In this document: positions 26,028-36,249 of the stretch, in pieces
Layout: the number at the start of each line of letters is the position of its first letter
How positions within the stretch are numbered: position 1 is the first letter of the stretch
DNA from: Bacteroidaceae bacterium
GTDB lineage: Bacteria > Bacteroidota > Bacteroidia > Bacteroidales > Bacteroidaceae
NCBI GenBank assembly: GCA_017451645.1
Contig: JAFTNZ010000030.1
Span: forward strand, 186,001-250,000
DNA length: 64,000 bases
Direction of reading: 5' to 3'
Program-made: the position numbers and the translations under genes
Notes under the pieces: model-generated
Database searches by the model: none
What the model was told of the DNA's origin: nothing
The model's input: the letters and a program-made list of their open reading frames with translations, nothing else

Positions 26028-28514
26028 ATGAAGAGAAGTATATTCAGCGAAGCGGAGGATATGGAAGAAGTGGTGGAGAGCGACAGCACGTTCTCTCTGA
26101 TAGCAGATTTTGACGGTAATGAAAAGCAAATATTCGATGAACCTATAGACAATCACCTGCCTATTCTGCCCATGCGCAATATGGTGCTGTTTCCCGGTGT
26201 GGTGCTTCCTGTGACAATAGGCAGGAAGTCGTCGTTAAAGCTGGTGAAACAGGCTTTCAGAAAGAAACAGAATATTGCTGCATTCACCCAAATTATGTCG
26301 GATACGGAAGTGCCGGATATGCAGGATCTCTACAAGATAGGTACAGGAGCCAAAGTCATCCGCTTGCTGGAAATGCCTGACGGGAGCACTACGGTCATCC
26401 TGCAAGGTATGTCGCGCCTGAGGCTGACAAGTATCACCGCTACATCGCCCTACATGACCGGCACTGTGGAACAACTCGACGAGGAGATTCCCGACCAGGA
26501 CAACCACGAGTTTGATGTGTTGGTGGACAGCTGTAAGGAACTCTCCATCAAATTCCTCAAGAGCGCCGACTATCCGGTACAATCTGTGTTTGCCATCAAG
26601 AACATCAGCAACCGGATGTTTCTCATCAACTTCATGGCCACCAATCTGGTGGCTACTGTGGAGGACAAGATAAAATTGTTGGAGAAACATTCGCTGCTCG
26701 ACCGTTCGTATGAACTGCTTTCCATACTCAACAGGGAGATGCAGCTGGCCAAGCTGAAAGCCAACATACAGATGCGTACACGCGAGGACATCGACCAACA
26801 ACAGCGCGAATACTTCCTGCAACAGCAGATGAAGAACATTCAGAATGAGTTGGGAGGAGGACACGAAAACCACGATGTGGAAGAGTTGGGCAAAAGGGCT
26901 GGCAAGAAGAACTGGACAGCCGAGGTGCGTGCTGCTTTCGATAAGGAACTGGGCAAGTTGGAGCGCATTAATCCCCAATCGCCGGACTACAACGTGCAGC
27001 TCAGCTACTTGGATACGATGTTGACACTTCCTTGGAAAGAGTGTACGACGGACAATCTGAACCTGACCAATGCGGAAAAGACGCTCAATCGCGACCACTA
27101 TGGCCTTGAGAAGGTGAAAGAACGCATACTCGAATACTTGGCTGTGCTGAAGATGAAGGGTAACCTGAAGTCGCCCATCCTCTGCCTCTACGGTCCTCCG
27201 GGAGTGGGAAAGACATCTCTTGGAAAAAGCATAGCCGATGCATTGAAGCGCAAATATGTGCGGATTTCGCTTGGAGGGCTACACGATGAATCTGAAATAC
27301 GCGGACATCGTCGCACTTACATCGGAGCCATGCCGGGACGCATCATCAAAAGTATCAGCAAGGCTGGTTCGTCGAACCCCGTATTCATCCTCGATGAGAT
27401 AGACAAGATAGCACAAATGACTCATCAGGGAGATCCCGCATCAGCATTGCTCGAAGTGCTCGACCCTGAACAGAACAGTACCTTCCACGACAATTATCTG
27501 GAGGTGGATTACGACCTCTCCAAAGTGATGTTCATAGCCACGGCCAACAACCTGAATACCATACCCGGACCCCTGCTCGACCGTATGGAACTTATCGAAG
27601 TGAGCGGTTACATTACCGAAGAAAAGATTGAGATAGCCCGCCGGCACCTCATCCCGAAAGAGATGGAGAATGTGGGATTGAAAAAAGGGGAGGTAAAATT
27701 GAACAAGGCCGCCATCGAATACCTCATCGAGAATTATACGCGCGAAAGTGGTGTGCGCGAACTGAGCAAGAAAGTTGGCAAACTGATGCGACGCATAGCC
27801 AAGGACATTGCTACACAGGGATATACTCTCTATCGTGACATCAAACCTGCCGATGTGCGCGAGTTGTTGGGTGTGCCTGAATATAGCCGCGACATTTATC
27901 AGGGAAATGAATATGCCGGTGTAGTGACGGGACTTGCCTGGACGGCTGTAGGAGGTGAAATCCTTTTCGTGGAAACCAGCCTTAGCAAAGGTAAGGGAGG
28001 GAAACTGACCCTCACAGGTAATCTCGGTGATGTGATGAAGGAGTCGGCCATGCTGGCGCTCGAGTACCTGAAGGCACATACTCATCTGTTGGACATCGAC
28101 AACAATATCTTCGACAATTGGAACATCCACATCCATGTGCCCGAGGGAGCTATCCCTAAAGACGGCCCTTCGGCTGGTATCACCATGGCCACTTCATTGG
28201 CATCGGCTTTGACCCAGCGCAAAGTAAAGGCTAATCTGGCTATGACGGGTGAAATCACCTTGCGTGGAAAAGTGTTGCCCGTAGGAGGCATTAAGGAAAA
28301 AATTTTGGCCGCCAAACGCGCCGGCATCAAGGAAATCATCCTCTGCCGGGAAAATAGGAAGAACATCGAGGAGATACCCGACATCTACCTTAAGGGGCTG
28401 ACTTTCCACTATGTGGACAATGTGAAGGAGGTGCTCGACATTGCTCTCCTCCAAGAGAAAGTGGATAACCCCATAAACTTCACCGTTGACGAGAAGAACG
28501 AGGAGAAAAAATAA
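26028..28514 (+). CDS. lon: ATP-dependent protease Lon
   Basis: An 828-residue cytoplasmic serine protease that degrades misfolded and regulatory proteins. The N-terminal LON domain has [19 protein letters not shown]. The AAA+ core has Walker [11 protein letters not shown] and Walker [10 protein letters not shown]. The protease domain has the catalytic Ser in PKDGPSAGI and the Lys in [10 protein letters not shown]. Length is typical. It begins a plus-strand run that continues with tgt, an LPS-export permease and a porin; the 90-bp gap to tgt suggests partial co-transcription. Confidence 0.97.
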   Translation: MKRSIFSEAEDMEEVVESDSTFSLIADFDGNEKQIFDEPIDNHLPILPMRNMVLFPGVVLPVTIGRKSSLKLVKQAFRKKQNIAAFTQIMSDTEVPDMQDLYKIGTGAKVIRLLEMPDGSTTVILQGMSRLRLTSITATSPYMTGTVEQLDEEIPDQDNHEFDVLVDSCKELSIKFLKSADYPVQSVFAIKNISNRMFLINFMATNLVATVEDKIKLLEKHSLLDRSYELLSILNREMQLAKLKANIQMRTREDIDQQQREYFLQQQMKNIQNELGGGHENHDVEELGKRAGKKNWTAEVRAAFDKELGKLERINPQSPDYNVQLSYLDTMLTLPWKECTTDNLNLTNAEKTLNRDHYGLEKVKERILEYLAVLKMKGNLKSPILCLYGPPGVGKTSLGKSIADALKRKYVRISLGGLHDESEIRGHRRTYIGAMPGRIIKSISKAGSSNPVFILDEIDKIAQMTHQGDPASALLEVLDPEQNSTFHDNYLEVDYDLSKVMFIATANNLNTIPGPLLDRMELIEVSGYITEEKIEIARRHLIPKEMENVGLKKGEVKLNKAAIEYLIENYTRESGVRELSKKVGKLMRRIAKDIATQGYTLYRDIKPADVRELLGVPEYSRDIYQGNEYAGVVTGLAWTAVGGEILFVETSLSKGKGGKLTLTGNLGDVMKESAMLALEYLKAHTHLLDIDNNIFDNWNIHIHVPEGAIPKDGPSAGITMATSLASALTQRKVKANLAMTGEITLRGKVLPVGGIKEKILAAKRAGIKEIILCRENRKNIEEIPDIYLKGLTFHYVDNVKEVLDIALLQEKVDNPINFTVDEKNEEKK

Positions 28515-28604
28515 AGGAAAATACGAGCCGGTTTTTCTTTCCTACAAGGAAAAAATATTTTCCCGACGGGGAAGAAAAATGCTCAGGCAAGATAAAGATG
28601 CAAG

Positions 28605-29735
28605 ATGAAATTTGAACTTCAATATACCGACTCCAAAACGAATGCCCGTGCCGGTCTTATCACTACTGACCACGGACAGATAGAAACCCCCATCTTCATG
28701 CCTGTGGGTACGTTGGGCAGTGTGAAGGGGGTGCACCTCAGCGAACTGAAGGAGGACGTCAAGGCACAAATCATTTTAGGGAACACCTATCACCTCTATC
28801 TTCGTCCGGGACTTGATGTCTTGGAAAAAGCCGGAGGACTCCATAAATTCAACGGTTTTGACCGTCCTATGCTGACGGATAGCGGAGGCTTTCAAGTGTT
28901 TTCGCTCTCCGGTATCCGCAAGATGAAGGAGGAAGGGGTGGAATTCCGTTCGCACATCGATGGCTCGAAGCACCTTTTTACCCCCGAACGGGTAATGGAC
29001 ATCGAACGGACCATCGGTGCAGACATCATCATGGCTTTCGATGAATGCACTCCCGGCACAGCAGACTATGACTATGCCAGGACATCCATGGAGCGCACTC
29101 ACCGTTGGCTTGACAGATGCCTGACCCGCTTCAGCGAGACAACACCCAAGTATGGTTATCAGCAAGCACTTTTCCCCATTGTACAGGGATGTGTCTATCC
29201 CGACCTGCGTCGCCGTTCGGCAGAATTCGTAGCTTCAAAGGGAGCTGAGGGTAATGCCATAGGAGGCCTTGCCGTGGGCGAACCTACTGAAAAGATGTAC
29301 GAGATGATTGAGGTTGTGAACGAAATATTGCCTGCCGACAAGCCGCGCTACCTGATGGGGGTGGGTACACCGATGAACCTGCTCGAAGGTATCGAACGCG
29401 GTGTGGATATGTTCGACTGTGTGATGCCTACCCGCAACGGGCGGAACGGTATGCTCTTCACCAAGGACGGTATCATCAACATGAAGAACAAGAAATGGGA
29501 ATACGACTTCTCCCCCATCGAAGCAGATGGTGCCTCGGTGGTAGATACACTGTACACCAAGGCTTATCTGCGCCACCTGTTCCATGCACAGGAATTGTTG
29601 GCCATGCAGATTGCTTCGGTACACAATCTGGCATTCTACCTCTGGCTTGTGGGTGAAGCACGCCGACACATCATTGCCGGCGACTTCTCTACCTGGAAAC
29701 CTATGATGATGAAACGTGTGGCTACAAGACTCTAA
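28605..29735 (+). CDS. tgt: tRNA-guanine(34) transglycosylase, lacking the zinc cysteines
   Basis: A 376-residue barrel enzyme that swaps guanine-34 of certain tRNAs for preQ1 on the way to queuosine. The catalytic region is normal: MLTDSGGFQVFSL, IGGLAVGEP, and CVMPTRNGRNG. In the usual bacterial enzyme three Cys (E. coli 302, 304, 307) and one His bind zinc. Here the matching stretch reads EADGASVVDTLYTKAYL, with none of the three Cys, while the His in ASVHNLAF is kept. So it probably has no structural zinc. This looks like a clade trait rather than damage, because the rest is intact. Confidence 0.93.
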   Translation: MKFELQYTDSKTNARAGLITTDHGQIETPIFMPVGTLGSVKGVHLSELKEDVKAQIILGNTYHLYLRPGLDVLEKAGGLHKFNGFDRPMLTDSGGFQVFSLSGIRKMKEEGVEFRSHIDGSKHLFTPERVMDIERTIGADIIMAFDECTPGTADYDYARTSMERTHRWLDRCLTRFSETTPKYGYQQALFPIVQGCVYPDLRRRSAEFVASKGAEGNAIGGLAVGEPTEKMYEMIEVVNEILPADKPRYLMGVGTPMNLLEGIERGVDMFDCVMPTRNGRNGMLFTKDGIINMKNKKWEYDFSPIEADGASVVDTLYTKAYLRHLFHAQELLAMQIASVHNLAFYLWLVGEARRHIIAGDFSTWKPMMMKRVATRL

Positions 29736-29806
29736 CATAGTCATCGAAGCATAGAAACCCGGAAACAGCTTTAATATTAATTCAAAAAAACAAAGAGAAA
29801 TATAAA

Positions 29807-30901
29807 ATGAAATTCCTGACGCGGCTCGACCGGTATATCATCAAGAAGTTTTTGGGCACTTACTTCTTTTCCATTGCCCTGATATTGAGTATTGCCGTCG
29901 TGTTTGACATCAATGAGAAGATAGACGACTTCGTGGAGCACAATGCTCCGCTGAAGGCCATCATTCTGGAATATTATCTCAACTTCATCCCCTATTTTGC
30001 CAACCTGTTCAGTGCGCTGTTTGTCTTCATTGCCGTCATATTCTTTACGTCCAAATTGACAGAGAACTCCGAAATCATAGCCATGTTCTCCTGCGGCATG
30101 AGCCTCAAACGGCTGATGCGGCCCTATATGTTCTCGGCTGCCATCATCGCACTGCTCTCTTACGGATTGAGTTCATACATCATTCCCAAAGGTAGTCTGG
30201 AGCGTCTGGAATTTTCTGACAAATACATCAAGAAGAAGAAGGTGGACTATGTGCGCAATGTACAGATGGAGGTGCAACCCGGAGTGATTGCCTACATCGA
30301 ACGCTACGAGGATTTCAACAAGACCGGTTACCGGTTCTCGCTCGACAAATTCGAGGACAAGAAGATGATGTCGCACCTCACCGCACGCTCTATCACTTAC
30401 GATACAATAAGTGGAAGCCAATACAAATGGAAACTGAAGGATTACATGATACGCGACCTTTCGGGCACGCACGAGGTGATTACCAGCGGTTCGCGCATGG
30501 ACACCATCATCCCGATGGAGCCGGCAGACTTTCTCATCATGAAGAATCAGCAGGAGACGATGACCAGTCCGGAACTGATTGAATATATCGCTAAACAGAA
30601 GGCACGCGGATTTGCCAACATCAAGGAGTTCGAGATTGAATATCACAAGCGCATAGCCATGGCTTTTGCTGCTTTCATCCTTACAACCATCGGACTGACC
30701 CTCTCTTCTAAAAAGACCAAGGGAGGAATGGGACTCAATTTGGGCTTAGGCTTGGGCTTGAGTGCATCATACATCCTCTTTCAGACAGTGTCGTCCACTT
30801 TTGCCGTCAACGGTAATATGCCGCCCATTGTGGCTGTGTGGATACCCAACCTGCTCTATGCCTGCATCGCTGTTGTGCTTTACATCAAGGCCCCCAAATG
30901 A
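29807..30901 (+). CDS. LptF/LptG family LPS export permease
   Basis: A 364-residue protein of the YjgP/YjgQ family. It has one N-terminal helix pair (KKFLGTYFFSIALILSIAVV), two more helices around residues 60-120, a periplasmic domain (about 125-265), and three C-terminal helices. Family members form the membrane part of the Lpt ABC exporter that pulls lipopolysaccharide to the outer membrane. It could be either LptF or LptG. The partner permease and the LptB ATPase are not in this window. It lies 71 bp after tgt, in the same order often seen in Bacteroidetes. Confidence 0.88.
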   Translation: MKFLTRLDRYIIKKFLGTYFFSIALILSIAVVFDINEKIDDFVEHNAPLKAIILEYYLNFIPYFANLFSALFVFIAVIFFTSKLTENSEIIAMFSCGMSLKRLMRPYMFSAAIIALLSYGLSSYIIPKGSLERLEFSDKYIKKKKVDYVRNVQMEVQPGVIAYIERYEDFNKTGYRFSLDKFEDKKMMSHLTARSITYDTISGSQYKWKLKDYMIRDLSGTHEVITSGSRMDTIIPMEPADFLIMKNQQETMTSPELIEYIAKQKARGFANIKEFEIEYHKRIAMAFAAFILTTIGLTLSSKKTKGGMGLNLGLGLGLSASYILFQTVSSTFAVNGNMPPIVAVWIPNLLYACIAVVLYIKAPK

Positions 30902-30931
30902 ACGCTATGCAGCAAAATGAGGATGTGCAAC

Positions 30932-30963
30932 TTGATGCGAACCATTTTTTTTACTTATATTTG
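30932..30963 (+). promoter_or_regulatory. promoter immediately before the porin gene
   Basis: TTG at 30932-30934, a 21-base spacer and TATATTTG at 30956-30963. The ATG of the porin is at 30972, so a start from this promoter would leave only a few untranslated bases or none. Confidence 0.55.
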
Positions 30964-30971
30964 CAACCAAG

Positions 30972-33056
30972 ATGAAGAGACTGATATTTTATATATTGCT
31001 GATTGCTTCCGTGGTCACTCTGCACGGGCAGCAACGCCTGAGCAGGAATGCCGGTAATCTGGCGGGAATAGGCGACGACTTGGGCAACAACATGACTGAT
31101 GAAGAACGGAGCCGTCTGCGTGGTGGCGACACCACACAGACGGAGGTGACTGATGTGCCTGTAGATTTGAACCAATGGACCGTCGGCAGTCTGCTTGGAG
31201 AAGTACGCCCCATAGAGGTAGATACCTTGTGGCTACAGTTCCAGAACCAGCATCTGAACGATGGCATGAACGGGGAATACAACCATTTGGGAAATTTCGG
31301 TTCACCACGCCAGTCGCGCATCTTTTTCCATCGTGAAGAGAGCAGCCAACAGTTCTTTACCGACCCGTATGGACTCTTCTATATCCGTCCGGACCAGTTC
31401 AGATTTACCGATACCAAATCGCCTTTTACCAACCTTACTTATTATAGTGCTGGAGACAAGTTGACGGGCGACGACCACATCAAGGCATACTTTGCCACCA
31501 ATGCCAACAAACACATCGGAATAGGATTCCTGTTGGACTACCTTTACGGACGCGGACAGTACAACAGCCAGTCGAATGCCTTCTTCAATGCCAGCCTCTA
31601 TTCTTATTACAGAAGCGAGCACTACCAACTCTATTTTCTGGCAAGCAAATATCACATGAAGTCGGCTGAAAACGGAGGTATCACCGATGACCGCTACATT
31701 ACCGACCCTTTAGATATGGCAGAGGGGGAACGTACCTACGACCCGGAGGACATACCTACAAAAATGAGCCGCACGTGGAACAGGAATGAGAATCTGAACT
31801 TTTTCCTGACCCACCGGTATAATTTGGGATTCTATCGCGAACCGACAGATACGACGGACACAACTTCGACCGAGGAGTTTGTGCCAGTGACAAGTTTCAT
31901 ACATACTGCCGAGGTGAACACCAACGAGCATAGCTACATCACCTATCAGGAACCGGCAGGATATTACTTGAACAACTATATGCCCTACGACTCCATAGAC
32001 CAGACAAAGTATCTGGCGGTAAGGAATACACTGGCCGTTTCGCTGAAAGAGGGGTTCAACAAATGGGCGCAGGCCGGCCTGACGGCATTCGTTACCCATG
32101 AATTCCGCCGGTTTACATTGCCTGACACCTTGGGCGGAAAAGAGACAAGAAGCCGATACAATGAACACAACATCAGTGTGGGCGGACAATTGCAGCGTAC
32201 GATGGGACACACCCTACACTACAACGTGAAAGGAGAAACCTCCATTGCCGGTGATGACTTGGGGCAATTCAGCATCGAAGGACGCGGAGACCTCAACTTC
32301 CGCCTTTTTTCCGATACCGTAAGGTTAGATGTGCATGCCTACGTGAAGAACAAGCGACCCGCATTCTATTACCGGCACTTCCATTCCGAGCATTACTGGT
32401 GGGACGATGATGACCTCAGCAAAGAATTCCGCACACGCATACAGGGAGGACTCACTATAGACAAAACCCGTACGCGCATCGAAGCCGGTGTGGAAAACAT
32501 CAAGAACTATACCTATTTCGCCAACACGAGCCAAGCCTATACGACCACGAGCGGAGGTACGGCTTTTGCCAACAACATCAGTGTGGACCAGTGCAACGAC
32601 AACATACAGGTGTTCAGTGCCACCCTCAAGCAAGACTTCAAACTCGGAATCTTCCATCTCGACAACGAAGTGACTTACCAGAAGAGCAGCAACGAGGAGG
32701 TTCTTCCGTTGCCCGAACTTTCGCTGTATCACAACTTCTACATCACCTTCCGGTTGGCTAAGGTCTTGCGTATGCAGTTTGGTGCCGACTTGCGGTACTT
32801 CAGCAAATATCTGGCCTCCGATTATGCTCCGGCTTTAGGCCAATTTGTCCAACAGAATCCTGAAGCCTCTGTGGAAATTGGCGGATACCCGTTCGTCAAC
32901 CTCTATCTGAATGCCCATCTCAAGCGTACCCGCTTCTACGTCATGATGTACCACGTCAATCAAGGCAGTGGCGGAGCCAGCTATTTCTTGGCACCACACT
33001 ACCCCATCAATCCGCGTACCTTCCAAGTGGGACTTTCATGGAACTTTTTCGACTAA
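30972..33056 (+). CDS. putative outer-membrane porin
   Basis: A 694-residue secreted protein. The signal peptide is MKRLIFYILLIASVVTLHG. The rest has many alternating aromatic and polar strands with repeated Tyr/Phe and Tyr-His pairs, typical of a beta-barrel, and ends in Phe-Phe-Asp after a strand (GLSWNFF), as barrel proteins do. I recognise it as the large Bacteroidetes putative porin family of unknown solute. Early Asp/Thr-rich residues look like a linker. The start is fixed by the signal peptide, even though a promoter box lies only 9 bases upstream. The next gene overlaps its end by 19 bp. Confidence 0.8.
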   Translation: MKRLIFYILLIASVVTLHGQQRLSRNAGNLAGIGDDLGNNMTDEERSRLRGGDTTQTEVTDVPVDLNQWTVGSLLGEVRPIEVDTLWLQFQNQHLNDGMNGEYNHLGNFGSPRQSRIFFHREESSQQFFTDPYGLFYIRPDQFRFTDTKSPFTNLTYYSAGDKLTGDDHIKAYFATNANKHIGIGFLLDYLYGRGQYNSQSNAFFNASLYSYYRSEHYQLYFLASKYHMKSAENGGITDDRYITDPLDMAEGERTYDPEDIPTKMSRTWNRNENLNFFLTHRYNLGFYREPTDTTDTTSTEEFVPVTSFIHTAEVNTNEHSYITYQEPAGYYLNNYMPYDSIDQTKYLAVRNTLAVSLKEGFNKWAQAGLTAFVTHEFRRFTLPDTLGGKETRSRYNEHNISVGGQLQRTMGHTLHYNVKGETSIAGDDLGQFSIEGRGDLNFRLFSDTVRLDVHAYVKNKRPAFYYRHFHSEHYWWDDDDLSKEFRTRIQGGLTIDKTRTRIEAGVENIKNYTYFANTSQAYTTTSGGTAFANNISVDQCNDNIQVFSATLKQDFKLGIFHLDNEVTYQKSSNEEVLPLPELSLYHNFYITFRLAKVLRMQFGADLRYFSKYLASDYAPALGQFVQQNPEASVEIGGYPFVNLYLNAHLKRTRFYVMMYHVNQGSGGASYFLAPHYPINPRTFQVGLSWNFFD

Positions 33057-33907
33057 TCCCAAAGCTTATGCCCAAACGTTATCGCAAATACCTCGTTATC
33101 GGTTGCCTCATTGCATTGGTCTCAACCTTGATGCTACCTAAGGAACAGGTCGTGTCCACCACACCCCGCGACATGGCCGATATCCTCAGCGAAGGCATCC
33201 TGCGGGTGACCACTGAGTATGGAAAGCATGCCTACTACGTAGGCGCCGATGGCACCATCGGGGGCTTTCACTACCAGCTTATCCGGCAGTTTGCCGAAGA
33301 GCATGGGCTTCAGCTTGAGGTGATTCCGGAAATGAGTCTTCCGGTTCAAGACAGTCTGTTGCTCGGAGGGCATTGCGACCTTATAGCCGGAGGTCGTCTG
33401 TTGGTGAGCGGTACGGACAGTCTGCTTGCCTACACCACTCCCATAACGATAGACCGTCAGGTGATTATCCAGCGGCACAAAGAGGCAGATGACAGCCTCT
33501 GTTCTTATGTGGAGAGCCAACTCCAGCTGGCTGGAAAGACCGTCTGTATCCCGGAAAACTCCCCCGTAAAGCAACGCATACACCACTTCATTGAAGAGAT
33601 AGGAGACAGCATATTTGTGGAGGAGATACCCCGCTATGGTACTGAGCAGCTGATGGCTCTCGTGGCCCATGGCGACCGTTGCTATGCCATTTGCGAGGAA
33701 CACATGGTGCAGGCACACATCCATCGCTATCCACAGTTGGACACCCGGCTGGCTTTCAGCTTCACACAGTTCTATTCGTGGGCTGTCAACCCCCAGTCCA
33801 CGGTATTGCTCGACAGCCTGAACTGTTGGTTGCGGCGGAAGGGATTCAATTATCGGAAGGAAGATGCTGTAGTCAGACAGAATAAAAAACACAGCGAAGA
33901 GTTATGA
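33038..33907 (+). CDS. membrane-anchored periplasmic binding-protein-like protein
   Basis: A 289-residue protein. One hydrophobic segment near residues 18-34 probably anchors it, or is a signal peptide. The rest resembles family 3 solute-binding proteins and the N-terminal part of MltF: ILRVTTEY followed by GGFHYQLIRQFAEEHGL, then VCIPENSPVKQRI, and a late NSLNCWLRR-like helix. No transglycosylase domain is attached. The start overlaps the porin end by 19 bp and its stop overlaps the oxidoreductase start by 4 bp, so the three are coupled. It may sense a small molecule taken up by the porin. That is inference. Confidence 0.7.
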   Translation: MELFRLIPKLMPKRYRKYLVIGCLIALVSTLMLPKEQVVSTTPRDMADILSEGILRVTTEYGKHAYYVGADGTIGGFHYQLIRQFAEEHGLQLEVIPEMSLPVQDSLLLGGHCDLIAGGRLLVSGTDSLLAYTTPITIDRQVIIQRHKEADDSLCSYVESQLQLAGKTVCIPENSPVKQRIHHFIEEIGDSIFVEEIPRYGTEQLMALVAHGDRCYAICEEHMVQAHIHRYPQLDTRLAFSFTQFYSWAVNPQSTVLLDSLNCWLRRKGFNYRKEDAVVRQNKKHSEEL

Positions 33908-34884
33908 AAACAATTAAATGGGGATTCATCGGATGTGGTGAAGCCACAGAAAAGAAGAGCGGACCGGCATTCTCCAAAATAGAAGGTTCGTGTGTGACGG
34001 CTGTCATGAGCCGCGATCCCGAAAAAGCCAAGTCGTATGCCCAGCGTCATGGTATCTCCCGTTGGTACACCGATGCACAGGAATTGGTGGACGACCCGGA
34101 GGTGAATGCTGTCTATATAGCCACTCCACCATCCTCACATGCCACTTTCGCCATCATGGCCATGCATGCCGGAAAACCCGTCTATATAGAGAAACCCATG
34201 GCGGCAAGCTATGATGACTGTACACGCATCAACCGCATCAGCGAACAGACGGGAGTGCCCTGCTTTGTTGCCTACTACCGTCGTTACCTGCCCTATTTCC
34301 AGAAGGTGAAGGAGCTGCTCCGTAATGGAGAAATAGGCAACGTCATCAATGTACAAATCCGTTTTGCACAACCTCCGCGTGCTCTGGACTACAACAGCAC
34401 CAATCTTCCTTGGCGTGTACAGCCTGTTATTGCCGGAGGCGGATACTTCTACGACCTTGCTCCCCACCAGCTCGACCTGTTGCAGGACATGTTCGGCATC
34501 ATTCTCGAAGCAGAAGGATACACCAGCAACCGTGGAGGACTCTACGAAGCCGAAGATACACTCAGTGCCTGCTTCAAGTTTGAAAACGGACTGCCCGGTT
34601 CGGGTTCGTGGTGCTTTGTTGCGCACGAATCGGCTAAGGAAGACCGCATAGAGGTCATTGGCGACCGTGGAATGCTCAGCTTCTCGGTCTTCACTTTCGA
34701 CCCCATTGGTCTGCACACCGAGAGGGGGTATGAGGAATTTGTCATCCCCAATCCCCAATATGTACAGTTGCCACTCATCCGTTCGGTAGTAGAGCATCTG
34801 CAACACCAGGGAGTATGCACCTGCGACAACCTCAGTGCCACTCCTACCAATTGGGTGATGGATAGAATCTTAGGAAAGTTCTGA
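33904..34884 (+). CDS. Gfo/Idh/MocA family oxidoreductase
   Basis: A 326-residue NAD(P)-dependent oxidoreductase. The Rossmann start is WGFIGCGEATEKK, followed by VYIATPPSSHA and the active-site EKPMA motif (near residues 97-101). The C-terminal domain has GGGYFYDLAPHQLDLL, with the conserved catalytic Asp and His. Family members act on sugars, inositol or sugar acids. The substrate here cannot be told. It overlaps the upstream binding-protein gene by 4 bp. Confidence 0.9.
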   Translation: MKTIKWGFIGCGEATEKKSGPAFSKIEGSCVTAVMSRDPEKAKSYAQRHGISRWYTDAQELVDDPEVNAVYIATPPSSHATFAIMAMHAGKPVYIEKPMAASYDDCTRINRISEQTGVPCFVAYYRRYLPYFQKVKELLRNGEIGNVINVQIRFAQPPRALDYNSTNLPWRVQPVIAGGGYFYDLAPHQLDLLQDMFGIILEAEGYTSNRGGLYEAEDTLSACFKFENGLPGSGSWCFVAHESAKEDRIEVIGDRGMLSFSVFTFDPIGLHTERGYEEFVIPNPQYVQLPLIRSVVEHLQHQGVCTCDNLSATPTNWVMDRILGKF

Positions 34885-34906
34885 CACCGCGATAGAGAGT
34901 GCGTTT

Positions 34907-36028
34907 ATGAGATGCTTGTGCCTCCTGCTGATGCTGTCCGTCGGACTGACAGTGCAAGCCCAGACCGGACAGGAACTGCTGCCGCTGACAACAGAGGATG
35001 GTAGTGCGGCGGATACAGTGTCCGTACTGCCCAAGAAGAAGAGGAACATCTTCGTCAAGGCGCGCGACCTGCTCATCGGCTATCTCGACTACTACGACTA
35101 CGACACCTCCTATATTCGTCCGCCCGAATTCTACTACACCCTGATGTTGCAGCAGAGTGCCTCGTTCGAGAACTATTCCATCCGCAGCCATGGCAGTCAT
35201 CCCCAACGGCTGAAGCTGTCGCCCAATCACAGTTATCGCCTCGGTGTCTATTTCGGATGGCATTCACTTTTCATCGGACTGTCTGCCAACACCGACGAAC
35301 TGTTTTCCAAACGTGAAGGCTCCAACAAGAAGACGGAGTATTACGTGAACCTCTATGGCTGCAAACTTGGATGCGACTTCTTCTATCGGCGTACAGGAAA
35401 CGACTTCAAGATACGCGAAACGGAGGGATTTTATGTCAATGGGCGCGAACACGACTTCTCCGGTATGGACTACAGCGGACTGAAGGTGAAGGCCACGGGA
35501 CTGAACGTCTATTATGTGTTCAACAACAAGCACTTCTCCTACCCCGCTGCCTACAGCCAGACCACTGTACAGAAAATCAGCCGTGGCACACTTGTGGCCG
35601 GCATCTCCTGGTCGAAGCACGACTTCAGCTTCGACCATAGCCTGCTTCCGCAACCCATCCGGGACAATCTGAGCGAAGAACTGAAGTTCACTCACATCAA
35701 ATACACCGACTTCAACATCAACTTCGGCTATGCCTTCAACTGGGTGTTTGTGGACAACTGGTTGCTGGCTGTAGCCCTCACACCGGCGTTGGCCTACAAG
35801 ACCTCTACCATGAAGGCACAAAGCCCCGATTACAATCGCGACCACCGCAGCATCAATGTTGACTTCATCACCCGTGCGGGTATCGTTTACAACAACAACC
35901 GCTTCTTTGCCGGTGCATCAGCCGTCACCCATATCTATCAGTATTATCAGAAAAACTTCTCCCTGACCGACAACTTCGGAATGATTAACATCTATGTCGG
36001 CTTGAACTTCGGACGAAGGGAGAAGTGA
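34907..36028 (+). CDS. DUF4421-like outer-membrane protein
   Basis: A 373-residue protein with an N-terminal signal (CLCLLLMLSVGLTVQAQ). The mature part has repeated aromatic-rich strands such as YDTSYIRPPEFYYTLM and GLNVYYVFNNKHFS and ends with a strand (MINIYVGLNFGRREK), consistent with a beta-barrel. I match it by eye to the Bacteroidetes family DUF4421, function unknown. It lies 22 bp after the oxidoreductase gene and closes the plus-strand run that started with lon. Confidence 0.7.
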   Translation: MRCLCLLLMLSVGLTVQAQTGQELLPLTTEDGSAADTVSVLPKKKRNIFVKARDLLIGYLDYYDYDTSYIRPPEFYYTLMLQQSASFENYSIRSHGSHPQRLKLSPNHSYRLGVYFGWHSLFIGLSANTDELFSKREGSNKKTEYYVNLYGCKLGCDFFYRRTGNDFKIRETEGFYVNGREHDFSGMDYSGLKVKATGLNVYYVFNNKHFSYPAAYSQTTVQKISRGTLVAGISWSKHDFSFDHSLLPQPIRDNLSEELKFTHIKYTDFNINFGYAFNWVFVDNWLLAVALTPALAYKTSTMKAQSPDYNRDHRSINVDFITRAGIVYNNNRFFAGASAVTHIYQYYQKNFSLTDNFGMINIYVGLNFGRREK

Positions 36029-36105
36029 CGTCTTTATTCTTACGATTGGTTTCCGGGGGAATTGCCAGTTCTCCCGGGTCACACGCAATCCACATCTGGC
36101 ATGAA

Positions 36106-36170
36106 GGAAAGTACGGGACTTTAGTGAGGAAAGTACGGAAGTTTCGTAGGCAAAGTCCGGAACTTTTGTT
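36106..36170 (+). repeat. three palindromic repeats of about 22 bp, GGAAAGT family
   Basis: Units begin at 36106, 36128 and 36149 (spacing 22 and 21 bp). Each begins GGAAAGT or GGCAAAGT and contains AAAGT, four or five bases, then ACTTT or a one-base variant. The array lies between two convergent genes, just before the terminator at 36188-36225. It is the same family as the array at 8786-8851 but here is not in front of any gene. Confidence 0.75.
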
Positions 36171-36187
36171 GCCGGAAAACGGAAAGA

Positions 36188-36225
36188 AAAAGGGGGATGC
36201 CAGACTGTGAGCCGGCATCCCCTTT
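36188..36225 (-). terminator. terminator of the xylose operon
   Basis: A 12-bp stem with one bulged base (36188-36201 with 36214-36225) and a 12-base loop. On the minus strand a T5CTTT run follows directly, so it terminates the xylA-side transcript well. On the plus strand only three T follow, so it is weaker for the DUF4421-like gene. Confidence 0.8.
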
Positions 36226-36249
36226 GGGTGTGTAGGTGTGAGTGAACGC

